A stretch of 64,000 nucleotides of DNA from Papaver somniferum. Lineage: Eukaryota; Streptophyta; Magnoliopsida; Ranunculales; Papaveraceae. Where the stretch lies: positions 90,476,149 to 90,540,148 of the forward strand of contig NC_039361.1 of the NCBI RefSeq assembly GCF_003573695.1, read 5' to 3'. The translations under genes were made by a program, and so were the position numbers. Under the pieces are notes generated by a model. The model made no database searches. It saw only the letters and a list, made by a program, of their open reading frames with translations, and was not told the origin of the DNA. Shown in pieces: positions 34,607 to 45,860 of this stretch (position 1 is the stretch's first letter; every line of letters starts with the position of its first letter).

Positions 34607-37081
34607 CTAAATAATACTAATCCTAAACACAACAACTCCATGTTATTGAGAAAATGGTTTCACTTAGCTAATGCAACATGCCTTTAAACCCCTAGGTGTC
34701 CCTAGTAGACGAGTTGTAGTCTCATGAAGGTTTACAAGAGGTATACCCACAAAACCTACTCCAAATTCTAGCCACAAAAGAGTAATTAAGGGTTCACAAT
34801 GAGCAAGCTAAATAATTATAACCTACAAATGTTCTTTAGCTATCAATATCCCACATGAATTACAATCATCACACATAAGCAATTTCTTGCGTGTGATATT
34901 CATAAAAGTAAGTAAACTGTACTAAGATAGTTATAGACATATACTTGATGCAATATCTTTCGACTTTACGCATAGTACTAGCTTATCTATTTAAACTTGA
35001 ATCACGTGGATAGATAAGAGAATGAATGGAAAAGTGAAGTGTGCAAATGTAGACTAAGATGAACGATGTTACCCATAGTACTTGTATGAATGTCGTCAAA
35101 GGATATATATATATATGTATGTATGTATTTAGCGCACTAGTTGAGATAGTCACCCATTTAACTCGACAACATGATTAGATACTATCTAAGCGCATGTTCT
35201 TTTCAGCAAGTATATGATAGTTGCCTTGGATCCTGCGTTCCACGCTTTTTTAGGTGATGGAGACAGCGACAACGTTTCACACATACTTCTATCCAAGTGT
35301 TGAGAACTTCATCAATAGTCTTTTTGACTTGCTAAATAATGATGATAGGTTTCATTCACGTATACCCACATCAAATCCTTTTGATTCGGATTCACAATAA
35401 ATAATGATGTAGTTTCGTTCAATTTATCGACAACTTGACAAATATGGATCCAACGACATACTCATGATAGTTCCCATAGATCCTGCATTCCACGCTTTTT
35501 TAGGCGACAGAGACAGGGTGAACACAATGCTGCCATCAAGTGTCGAATACCACCTCAAATCTTTTGGGTTTGCTACAAATAGTCCTAATGTGGTAATCAA
35601 GCCTGATTTTTATTTTGGTATCTACTTGTGATCGGTCATACCAGTCAGTAGGATCGGTTACACCAATTACAAGGATCGATTACACAAGCTCTTGTGATCG
35701 GTCATACCAATTACTAGGATCGGTCACACCAATTACAAGGATCGATCATACCATCTAATGCTGATTACTTAGGATCTGATTTCCCTTTCAATTCATGAAA
35801 AAATTTCACGAACTTACTTCTTTTAAACAAATGTAAAACATTGTTTCTTAGGATGAAATCTTCACCATAAACTAATACATATAACCAACTAATTTGATCG
35901 ATTTTCATTATCTTTGGGATTCTATCTCAATAGACGATTTTTCCTCGCGACAACATCCATGGCAGTACTAGAGTCCCACCAAATCACTTAGAGAGACATA
36001 TACTGCAAAAGTAAAAAGACGGTGATTCAATATTGATAGAATACGACTTACGAGTAATGCATGCACAAGTTCTTGTCTTGATTTTATCAACGACTATCAT
36101 GCTATTTCTAGCAACTGAGTTTTCTCGTATTTGATAATAAATTATATAGCCCAAAGAATCGAAATTATCAGCCTGGAAGGCAAATTTGGTGTCATCCTAG
36201 TTAGCTCAAAAACTTCAAAGAGATGAAGTTTCAAAAGGCCAAGAAAAATCATAGAGTTCTAGTTCTTTTTTTCTTTTCTTTTTTAAGTATATAAAATACT
36301 GAATATGTCCTGAAAAAGTGAATACTAATACTAGTATACTATTCAAACATGCTTAACTACTCCCCACACTTAAATTCTACATTGTCCTCAATGTTCAAAA
36401 ACCGAAATTTCTGATTTTCTGACGCAACAACCTGGAAAACTTGAAAACTGTACAATACGGTAAGGAATTTGGCAAAACTTCCTTGATAAAAGTTGTTCGC
36501 CTACGTCTTTTCTATAACATGTTAAACGGGCATAGTGTTTCGATAAATGGTCATACAGTTATAGCTTCCATACTGTCAGACGGGTAGTCTGAAAAAGTTC
36601 TGGAAAATTACCGAAACTCAAATGTCCAGGCCAATCGGTCCAACTTAACAGACTCCAAATTCATATTTTCTTTTTGGAAAAGATAGATGAGTCTGTCCTA
36701 TTTAAAATTTGTGGTCAACCACTCAATTCGGACTCCAAATGAAGTCTCGAGAGCTGGTTTAGCAACAAGTGAGCAGTCACAATTTTTCTGACGAAAAATA
36801 GCTTTCCATCAAAACTTTCATTATAGATATAGGAATTTTGTAAGAATTTAAGATGGGAATGCAAAGTGTGATATGAAAACTATAAAAAATAAATAAAAAT
36901 CAAACGAAAATGAAAACAAAAGGGACAGAGATAACCGGTGGGTTGCCTCCCATTTAGCACTTGGTTTAACGTCGTCAGCCCGACTTGATATTTGGACTAC
37001 TCTTTAGCCTACTTCCACGATTTCAGCTGAAAAGAAAGAGCTCACATCACTTGGAAGCCTCATCTCCTCAAATATATTGAA
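34607..37081 (-). other. Untranslated 3' region of element C
   Basis: No gene. It contains an internal purine tract (complement of 36361-36397, attgaggacaatgtagaatt then taagtgtgggga), the conserved gggaggcaaccca motif (complement of about 36943-36955), a (TA)/(TG)n run near 35104-35132, and at about 35620-35890 a piece resembling the Sirevirus LTR. RT and integrase would be expected here and are absent. Confidence 0.65.
35620..35890. repeat. Sirevirus-LTR-like fragment inside element C
   Basis: Repeated gatcggtcataccaattac and aggatcgat units, then gattacttaggatctg, aacttacttcttttaaac and aaacattgtttcttaggatg. The same succession is present at about 44690-45010 in the S2 LTR and 5450-5810 in the S1 LTR. 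Confidence 0.6.
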
Positions 37082-37437
37082 TTAGATGACTTCTCCATCG
37101 AAATCCATGGTCAAGGTACATTGTTGGACATCAATCTTTGTTCCAGTAGTGATCAAAAATGGTCCTCCCAACAACAAGGGTGTAGACTTTGATGAGTTCG
37201 CATCACTCATGTCTAGAACATATAAGTCCATTGGAAATATTAACTCATTCACCTGCACCAAGACATTCTCAACAACCCCTTTAGGGTAAACATTAGATCG
37301 GTCAGCAAGTTGAAGAACTACACGAGTCTCCATGAGAGGACCAAGATTAAGAGAATCATAAATTGAAGCATGCATAACATTAACAGATGCTCCTAAATCT
37401 AGCAAATCTCATGTAAACTTGGTTTTACCAATTGTGC
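37082..37437 (-). pseudogene. Protease of element C
   Basis: Aspartic protease with the active-site motif MLDLGASVNVMHASIYDSLN, the flap-like LQLADRSNVYPKGVVENVLV, and IFPMDLYVLDM then STPLLLGGPFLITTGTKID. The motif order equals that of the A and B proteases, and this 107-residue stretch is open. The reading upstream is broken near 37405. It ends with no RT following. Confidence 0.78.
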
Positions 37438-37565
37438 ATGGTATAGTAAAACTACCGGAATCTTTTAATTTAGATGGGAGTTTCTTTTGAAGAAATGCCG
37501 AAGCATTATCCCCACACTCATTACCTCATTACCGATCAGCTTTTTCTTTTTAGTGCACAACTCCT

Positions 37566-39001
37566 TCAAAAATTTGTCCCACCTGGGACCGTTCTGATGG
37601 CCTCTATAAGTGGAATATTGATTTCCAACTTGCTGAAGATGTCCAAAATCTCTTTGTATTGATCCTTCTTTTTGGACTTGGCAAAACGACTCGGAAAAGG
37701 AGGTGGTGTAATATGTGTAGGAAACGAAACCGTAGGTTGGCCGAATGGAATTGGCTTTTCCTTAGGATCGGTTTGCGCCTGTTCCTCCTGATCCAAGTTA
37801 TCAACAATCTGTCTCTGCTGATTTGGATCTAACTGCTTCCCACTTCTCAACATAACGACATTAACATGCTCAATTGGATTAACAAGAGGTTGAGATGGAA
37901 GTTTAGATAATACCTGAGCCTTCATAAATTCATTTCTGTAGCCATTTTCCCTACCTGGGTTTGTAGGTCCTTAATAGTATAATCGGGCTTATGTTGATAT
38001 TGAAATTTTTGTTGCAAACTCTGAGATATTGCCTTTTGTTCTTGCATCATAACCTTTATAATCTCCTCTAAACTAGAATTTGGATTCTATTGTTGAGGTT
38101 GTGGTTGTTGAAACCACTCTGTCTCCCATATGGATTTGGAGCCGCAGCTTGCGTATTTACATAACTGAAATTTGGATGATCTTTTCCAACCTAGATTATA
38201 TGTAGGAGAATAGGGATCATACCTTTGTCTCTGATTAGGGAACACAACATTTACCTCTACCGTGTCTTGCTCATATGTAGGAATGACTGCAGATGCTATA
38301 TGATGCATCATCTTCTCCATATTATTCAACCGTTGTTAGTTTTGTGAAGACCCTCCAATCTCATTAACTTTTCTGATATTTGAGTCGTTCCTGGTATAAA
38401 TCTGCTGTGTGTTTGAAACCATACTCTCAATCAGGCTGGTTGCTTGTAAGAACGTGTTTTCACTAAGTGCACCACCTGATGCTGCATCAATAAAACACCC
38501 CTGTTATGGAAGTAACCCTTCATAGAAGTATTGAATGGTGAGTGCTTGGCAACAACCTTTTGTACCTTTCCCAATATTTATAAAGAGTCTCTCCTGTAAT
38601 CTGCATAATACCACGGATCTCCTTACGGATTGCTACAGCTGTGGAAGCAGGAAAATACTTCTCTAAGAATAGTTTCTTCATGTCAGACCAAGTTGTAATA
38701 CTTCCAGAAGGAAGGTAATACAACCATTCATCAGCTTGGTCTATTAATGAGAACGGTAAAGCTTGCAACATAATCGTTTCCTTATCTTCGGTACCCTGTC
38801 GTAGACTGGTCACCACATTCTGAAATACCGTAAGATGTCTGTTCGTATCTTTGCCTAAAAGTCCTTTGAACTTCGGTAAATGGTGAAGCAAATTCGACTT
38901 TAGTCCACTGTGTCGGTGAGAGTAATACATAATGGTTGTAAATCAAAGCATGGAGATGTCAGTTCTCGTAACTTCTTCTCCGTAGGTGGAGGAGTACCCA
39001 T
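37566..39001 (-). pseudogene. gag: gag of element C, broken
   Basis: The most likely start is MGTPPPTEKKLREL at 39001. Capsid core: HLPKFKGLLGKDTNRHLTVF, QALPFSLIDQADEWLYYLPS, TTWSDMKKLFLEKYFPAS and IMQITGETLYKYWERYKRL. Stops or shifts occur near 38930, 38520 and 38330. The C-terminal part (37925-37566) ends in the FSKLEINIPLIEAIRTVP segment, the equivalent of INLPFLDAIKKIP in A. Gag of C is clearly different from gag of A and B, so it is another subfamily. Confidence 0.78.
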
Positions 39002-39307
39002 CTCTTCTAACGACGGATATTGTTGCGACTGCTTATGTGTTTGTAGCACAGTACCCCTACGAGTTTGAATGCCGCACCTCGGGTAATACCACTATTTTGG
39101 TGCCAGAGATTAAGGTACCTGAAATCAAACAAAATCTAGAAAGAAATATCAAAAAAACTAACAATAAAATTTAAAAACAAGAATAAAAACGAAAAATAAA
39201 TTAAAATAAATAACAACAAAAATAAAACTAAACAAATAACAAGTAATAACTATGAAAATAAAAAAATAAATAAAACAAATAAATAACAACTAAAAGCTAC
39301 CAACTGC

Positions 39308-39325
39308 TCCTCAGCAGCGGCGCCA
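39308..39325 (-). other. Primer-binding site of element C (Asp-tRNA type)
   Basis: Minus strand TGGCGCCGCTGCTGAGGA, five bases after the LTR end. The tRNA-matching core is TGGCGCCG. Confidence 0.7.
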
Positions 39326-39330
39326 AAATT

Positions 39331-40733
39331 TGGTGCGTGTCGTGAGTGCAAAAAATTAAATCACTTATTCCCACAAAATTAACTGGTAATATAGTGGAAG
39401 CAAGGATCGTTCTCAGGAAGAGAAAGGAGTTTTTAGTTGTCAAGTGTCACAAATGGGGGGTTTTGTTTGTAGGTTGCAAATAAAGCAAATAAATTAAGAT
39501 GCAATCAAGGATGAGGAGTATGATCGAGGAATCCTTATTCGTTACTAAACATTCATCAAAGTAATATTATATGTTCGTCATTAATCGTAGATTATCACCA
39601 ACCGTAGGCTACCAGGTACACTTAGCTACCTTCAAGACTCTTAATATCACCAAATAATAGGTACGCTTAGCTATGGGATTTCATCCGTCTGAGCCACCTT
39701 GAGGTACGCTTACAAGATGTAACTCAATCTAATGATTCAGGGTTTATGAATATAGGTTCGGTCCTAGCAGTTAAAGTCGGTACGATCGGTTCACTTATTA
39801 GTATTATTTCTACAGGCGATTGCTCCACGGAATCCCTCTGCAAGGTCTCACGTTTTCTACTTTTGTAAGGGTTATTCAACAATTACGATATCCTAACCCG
39901 TTATTAGAAATAGATCAATCAAGGGATCAGTTTAGTAGGCCTCCTAAATGAATCAATCAATCAATCATAAATATTAATCATAGTAGAAACAAACGATGAT
40001 CATATGAAGAAATCAAAATAGATTCATATATTACATTAAATCATGTTTAGAAATTAGAATTTATCCTCAATCAAATAGGAGTTTATCTACTCATGGATTT
40101 AGTAAAAACCATGATGTACATATGATAAGATCAAAGATAAATAGTTTCGATAATGGAAGAACCCAAAACCCAAACTTTCGCTCCTTGTCTTCTTGTCTCT
40201 ACTTCCGTATCTTGATAATATTCTTTGTTCGGTACTCGGAACTCTATTGAAAAGTATTTGGAAGTATCTTTAAATATCCCAAAGAATATTTGGGTTTGGA
40301 AATACTTCGGAACTAAGAAAACCAATTTTTGCAAGTATTTTCGTCACTTCTTGGAGGGTGTAACCGATCCTGTTACTTGGTTGGTATGATCGATCACACA
40401 CGTAGGTAAGAATTTGGCCTTATTTGATCCACGTTTTTGCCCACAACGTTTGCATACAAACTCATAATTACCTCATTCTTTTTGATTTATTTTTTTCTCT
40501 TCATTATCTAGAAAATAGAGTTGAATACTACTGAATTTGGTCGAGTTACTTTTGGTCCTTAGTCCAAGCTCACATTTATGTCCGCTTTAGCACTCTTTTC
40601 GCTCCTTTTGGATGATTCTACCTAAATAAAACAAACAAAAGAAAACAATAGTAATATAAGGCAATATGAAAGAAACATAGCAAATACAAGCATGGAATTG
40701 ATAAAAAAAGTATAGTAAATTATGTACTTATCA
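39331..40733 (-). repeat. 5' LTR of element C (1403 bases)
   Basis: On the minus strand it begins tgataagtacataattt and ends acacgcacca. It is bordered on one side by target duplication atcga (40734-40738) and on the other by the primer-binding site. Confidence 0.87.
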
Positions 40734-41396
40734 ATCGACATCTGACTGAAGACACAAAACTTAACGCTCTTTGAGAGGCAACCCATACCCTTGTTGTATA
40801 TTTGTGGAATTTTCTTTCTTGTTCCCCATGGAAGGATTGCTACGCTTCATCCAGGTACTATCTTTCTTCACTTTTGGTACTATGCTTTCCTCAAAAACAT
40901 TGATGACAATGTTAGACTTAAGTGTGGGGGAGTAGTTAACTTTTTGCATACTATGACCAGCTGTTGAGCGGGTCTATTGTATTTTATGACCATCTGTTGA
41001 GCGGGTGTATTGCAGGGCATAGGCATTTTCTTGCATGTTAATTCCATTAAAAAAATGTGATCATTTTCCTGCATTTTATGATCAGCTGTTGAGCGGGTCT
41101 AATAATAAAATTATATGATCAGCTGTTGAGCGGGTCTTAAAAAAAATAAAAAAAAAACATTACGACATGACCAACTGTTGAGCGGATCTTTCTGATTATC
41201 TGTCTTGCTATTTAGTAGACATCTCTATACCACTATTTGGTGGATTCGTCTCGTTGTTTAATTAGCAGACATATCTACACCACTATTCAGTGGTTCCGTC
41301 TCGCTGTTTAGCAGACATCTCTCCATATCCAGCTGTTTAGCGGATATATTTTCTGTTTTGCTCGAGGACTAGCAAAATGCAAGTGTGGGGGAATTT
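40734..41396 (+). other. 3' untranslated region and polypurine tract of gypsy B
   Basis: Resumes the B sequence after element C. Contains the gaggcaaccca motif (40776-40790), an internal purine tract (40896-40935, ttaagtgtgggggagtag), a cluster of cagctgttgagcgg motifs, and the terminal tract caagtgtgggggaatttt at 41381-41398. No gene. Confidence 0.65.
40955..41350. repeat. Dispersed gatcagctgttgagcgggtct motif, five copies plus a variant
   Basis: Near-identical 21-base copies start at about 40955, 40988, 41080, 41117 and 41169, separated by unrelated A/T-rich spacers; a sixth variant cagctgtttagcggatat lies near 41327. Related forms occur in gypsy A near 16660-16765. Confidence 0.75.
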
Positions 41397-42180
41397 TATA
41401 AGCACGTAAGTGCGACACTTTTTCACCCATAATTACATTAGATAGGACTCATTTTATCGCTAATAAACTTGTCTTTAGTCTTTTGAAGGAAATAAGCTCT
41501 TGTGGAAAAAGTTGCTCGAAAAGTGGTATTTGGTCCAGAAAAGTACTAAAGGCACCCCAACTTTGGATAAGGGCACCCCATGAATGTGTTAAAAGTACCC
41601 GAAGGAGTTGATAAAGGAACCCCAAGAGTTTTCATTATTTACAGCCTAAATTTACTCTTTGTACCCCATAAATTGCTATTCGCACCCTAGGAATTGCTAT
41701 TTATACCCCAAATTGCTAAAGGGACACCATTGTTGGATAAGGGTAGGTCATCTTCAACCGTTTAAATATGAAATTTTAGCGGGAGATTTTGGTTTTAATG
41801 CAACAGAATTAGAGTTGAAGATTTGAAGGTGTTGTACGGAGATTCAATTGCTGAAATTTTGTTTGTTCGTTCCATTGACCTTAACATGGATGGTAATGGT
41901 CTTTGATTCAGTTATAATTGGCCAGATAATCGAAATTTGAAGAACAGAAAATTCACGGTTTGAAAATATTTTGGCGGGAAAGTTTTCTTCATGAACCAGA
42001 TTTAGGGTTCGAATTTTAACCGAGATTTAATGAGATTCAATCAATGGATTTGTTTGAAATGGGTATATTAAGAGTAAACATGGAGGATATGGTTTGTTCG
42101 ACCCAGTTGGGCTGGATAACCCGATTGATGCAAAACAGGGGAGATGGTTTGTTCTCTGGTTTGAGAATTGGAGAAGAATG
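41397..42180 (+). repeat. 3' LTR of gypsy B, truncated
   Basis: Matches the first 780 bases of the 5' LTR and stops in the gagaattggagaagaatggg stretch, equivalent to about 27677. The rest of the LTR is missing in this orientation. Confidence 0.8.
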
Positions 42181-42185
42181 GGAAA

Positions 42186-42418
42186 CTAATTAATTTTTGT
42201 TAACCAAGGAGAGATAAGCCTAGGGTTTTGGATTCCACTACTTCTGATGCTTGTAAAATTAACAATTTATTATCTCAAACAATTACTCATAAAATACTCA
42301 AAACCATATTGAACTTAATCTCATGTTTTGGAAGATAAAACGTTTAAAATTAAATATGCGAATTTCGTCATTCAAAAAAATATAACCTCCTTCGCTTATA
42401 AAAGATCGGTAGAAATTA
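42186..42418 (-). repeat. Inverted fragment of a B-type LTR
   Basis: Reverse complement of 28508-28745: it reads taattaatttttgttaacca ... ccttcgcttataaaagatcgg, the complement of the B LTR text. It adjoins the truncated end of the B 3' LTR. Confidence 0.8.
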
Positions 42419-42639
42419 CTGTTGATGGTGGTTTTTAGTCCAGGGTCAAAATTGTAAAACCCTGTATTTAATGCGCTGTCATCCTGTAAAGGAATACGTC
42501 ACTTGTAAAGATGAAATTGGCCAAAGTGACACATATTTCGATAAATAGATAAGCGAGATAAACTCGGCTCGAAATAGCAAATGTGTATAATCGAAGTCTA
42601 TATAGCAATACGACTTTTGTCTCAAAATAGGAGATAGAG
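42419..42639. repeat. Two short LTR pieces next to S2
   Basis: 42419-42514 (tgttgatggtggtttttag...) equals the first 100 bases of the solo LTR at 60067. 42515-42639 is the reverse complement of 63860-64000, part of an LTR at the right edge of the window (shared text tcggctcgaaatagcaaatg). Element S2 inserted at 42640. Confidence 0.65.
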
Positions 42640-45464
42640 TGAAAAGACGAGGGTACCCAAATATAACTCAATCTAAAACTTTTCCACCTATAAGTCCTTT
42701 CTTCGAAAGTGATTGTCAATGGACTGAGTCGGGAGAATACAACTAATTGGTTCACACTTCGTGTGATCGTCTATGGATACGAGATCGCGACAATATGACA
42801 ACAAGATAACTTGCGTGATTTACTATGGATACAAGATCGAGATAATACAACAACGAAGTATGTTTACTTGATAAAAGGTTCGGACTTAACTAAATACAAT
42901 AGGATTGCTATCAAGTAAATAGGAATTAACGTTTGTGTATTTTACTTCTAATTATAATAAAACAATTATAATTACGGAAATAGAAAAGTAAAATACACAT
43001 CAAGATTCTGTTAACGAGAAAACCAAAAATGCAGAAAAACCCCGGGACCTTGTTTAGAATTGAATACTCTCATGATTAATCCGCTATACAAAATCTAAAC
43101 CAACTTTGTATAGTTGAGACCAAGAAACTAGACCTATAGTTCACTTCGTTCCGTCTGTATCCCTGCGCCTCCAACTTTTTAATAAGTCATGCACTTGGAA
43201 CAATTCCTTTGGTTCGTATTCCAAACAGTAAAGGAACACAAATCTATTCGGTAACAACTCTTTTCAACCAAGTGATATGAGTTCAACAAAAGGCTCTTAC
43301 GTTTATCCCAATAAACTCCTTTGTCAGGTCCTTAGATCTATCCAATAAAAATTATCAAAGTAATTGTCAAGATTTTGCAATCAATACTTTTAATCACAAA
43401 GAAACGTATTGATGCCGATCTACTCAACTAATCAATCCAATTTATCACAAAGATAAACCGATTATAGTTGGATCCTCTTTAGACGAAACAAGTATTGTGC
43501 ACACCAAAGATTATGAACCCAAATCAGAAATCTTTTTAGATCTTCAATAAACACCTGCACACAATTAACTTGAATCTCTTGTGATCAATCACACAGAGAA
43601 CGGAGTCTGTTAACAATGGATTATCACAAGATATCTTTCGATCTACAAACAGTCTAAAGATTCCCCGTCGAAACTTCGATCTAGTTTGAGTGAATCTGAT
43701 ATCAGAAGAGAAGATTCTCAAGCATAAACAAAACTAGGTGCAATCAAAGTTCCACAACCGTTAGTCAATCAAATCAATCGAAAACAAAAGATAAAACTGC
43801 AATTATCTAGTTTCGCACCAACGGTACTAATAGAGCTTCTCAATCCCAAAGAAGTCTATAAACCGAGCGGTCGTAAGAGATTTCGCTTAATTAGGTTACT
43901 TTCCTCTCTGAATAAGCGGGTCCACCAGTAACAACACAACTAGGTAGTTTTACTGGCTCTGAGGATTAGTTTTCTTGAAATGCAAACTTCAATAATTTAT
44001 AGACCAAGGAAGTTTGGACACCAAGGAAGTTCCAAAACCGAAAATATTCTCAAGATATGCAATATATTACCAAATTCGGTTTCCATAATTCCTGGAAATG
44101 CACTGTCCAAATATTAACCGAAATCTCTTAGAAAATCTTCAACTAGTAAATGCACATTACTAATTTTTATTTTCCAAATATAAAATTAAAAACCTTAATT
44201 AAAAGATTCTCAATTTGTTTTCGATCCGGGATTCTCCTTTAGATATTAAGGAATATCTTTGAAAAATAAAAGATATGCGTCACTGCACATGTTCAAAGTA
44301 TGTCGACATCTTTACTTTGTAAGTCCTTTTTCATACTTACAATCTTGGAACCGATTTTCCGCACTTCCAAAAAAATTTAGAATTGGTTCATCTGACTTCC
44401 AAGAACTACGTGATTGATTATCCTATCAAATCACCAAGCATGGGTTTCACGGTTATACCAAAACAAGTTTCGGTTCTACCTCCACGTGGGTACTAGAATT
44501 AGTCACACTAGGATCGGTTCCCACATATATATGGTATCTAACTTGTATTTGGTTCACATGTCCATAGGATCGGTTCCCAATGTCTAAAAACGTGTTGCAC
44601 ATAGAAACGTGTCCATAGGATCGGTTCCCAATAATTAGAAACTTGTTGCACCTATTACAAGGATCGATTCCCCTTTTGTGATCGGTTGCACCTCTTACTA
44701 GGATTGGTTCCCCTTTGCCTAGAGTTGGTCATACCAATTACAACAAATCGATCATACCATCTCAGGTGATTACTTAAGATCGGTTTCACTAATAAAAGTC
44801 ATACCAATACAAAAGTCAGGCCTTGTGAATAGTTTGACCAAGAAGATAAGAAAGTCATGAGCGGTTATACTAAACAGACATATTGGTAATTCAAAATATT
44901 TGCAATGAATGACAATACCAATAAGCCTAGTGATTTCCCTTTCGATTCAAAAAACAAGTTTATGAATGTACTTCCTTTAAACGATTGTAAAAAATTGTTT
45001 CATAGGACGAAATATTCACCTCATACCCATACATAATCACAATAGCATTCATACGACTATGTCGATGTCTTATGTACAAAGTTCAAAAGATAAGCTTTAT
45101 ACTTCGTATTGTATTCCTTAATACTATGTCTAACTAGAGTATAATCATTCACATCTTCGCATTTATGTTTTCAATATGCATGACTTGAAAGATATGTTAG
45201 GGAATGAAACAGTTCAAGTCAAATAATACTTACCTCAAGTGGAAGGATGATGTCGTCGTTGTAGATCCTTACTTCTTCACATTCTTCAAGTCTTCACGTA
45301 ATACTTGTAATGTCTCATATCCTAATACTTTCAAGCTAACCTATACCAAGTTGACTCTAGTATATATTCAATCGACTCTTTAAATGAGTTTTGATTTACT
45401 AAAATATGACAACCAAACTTGCCATACCAACGCTTGGTGGGTTCAACCGAGCTATGCTCTAACA
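42640..45464 (-). repeat. 3' LTR of S2 (2.83 kb)
   Basis: On the minus strand it starts tgttagagcatagctcgg and ends tcgtcttttca. It matches 3485-6253 throughout, including the gatcggttcccc cluster (44450-44770). Confidence 0.85.
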
Positions 45465-45860
45465 ATCTCCCCCTCTGTCAGTTTTAGTGACAAAACTCTT
45501 ATATCATATGGATAAATAAATTACAAGAATTCATTAGACATACGCTTGATTCCCAAATTCAACAACACAATAATTTGTATACACTCAATCCTTTAAATGC
45601 CGTTGTTGACATTATAATAACAAAGCTAATACTCCTCATAAAGGTAAGATAGGTAGATTTTCAATCTGCACGTCTTTGTTATTCTCATCATATGATATGT
45701 TACTCCCCCTTAGTCTATGCTTTCCTCTTTTCGTTAGATATAACGTTTAAGTACCATTGTCCATTCCCTTAGTGATACCAAATCAATACAAATCAATATA
45801 AGTATCACTTGTTTACTCCATCTATTTCTCCCCCTTTTTGTCACAAAATGACAAAGGTAC
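45465..45860 (-). other. Multiple polypurine tracts of S2
   Basis: On the minus strand: actgacagagggggagat adjoining the LTR (45465-45482), actaagggggagtaac near 45700, and gacaaaaagggggagaaat near 45830. The second and third are repeated in S3 near 59590 and 59710. Confidence 0.7.

Larger units (their letters stand above)
33111..40733 (-). mobile_element. Nested non-autonomous gypsy element C (gag-protease only)
   Basis: Minus-strand, 7623 bases, inserted into the 3' region of gypsy B. The target duplication atcga is exact at 33106-33110 and 40734-40738. LTRs are 33111-34567 and 39331-40733, both with TG...CA ends. The internal part has a primer-binding site, gag, protease, a long untranslated stretch and a polypurine tract, but no RT or integrase. 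It is thus a gag-protease carrier that would depend on enzymes from a relative, perhaps an Athila-type element. Confidence 0.88.
26895..42180 (+). mobile_element. Athila-like gypsy element B (RT/RNase H deleted, 3' LTR truncated)
   Basis: 5' LTR 26895-28843, primer-binding site, gag, protease, integrase, then a 3' region split by nested element C (33111-40733), a polypurine tract and a 3' LTR 41397-42180 that stops early. Counting C out, it is about 7.7 kb. Aligned parts of the two LTRs are very similar by eye, with scattered changes. It inserted into the antisense gene of Tat-B (aattc before the LTR); no matching aattc follows, because the right end is rearranged. Confidence 0.8.
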
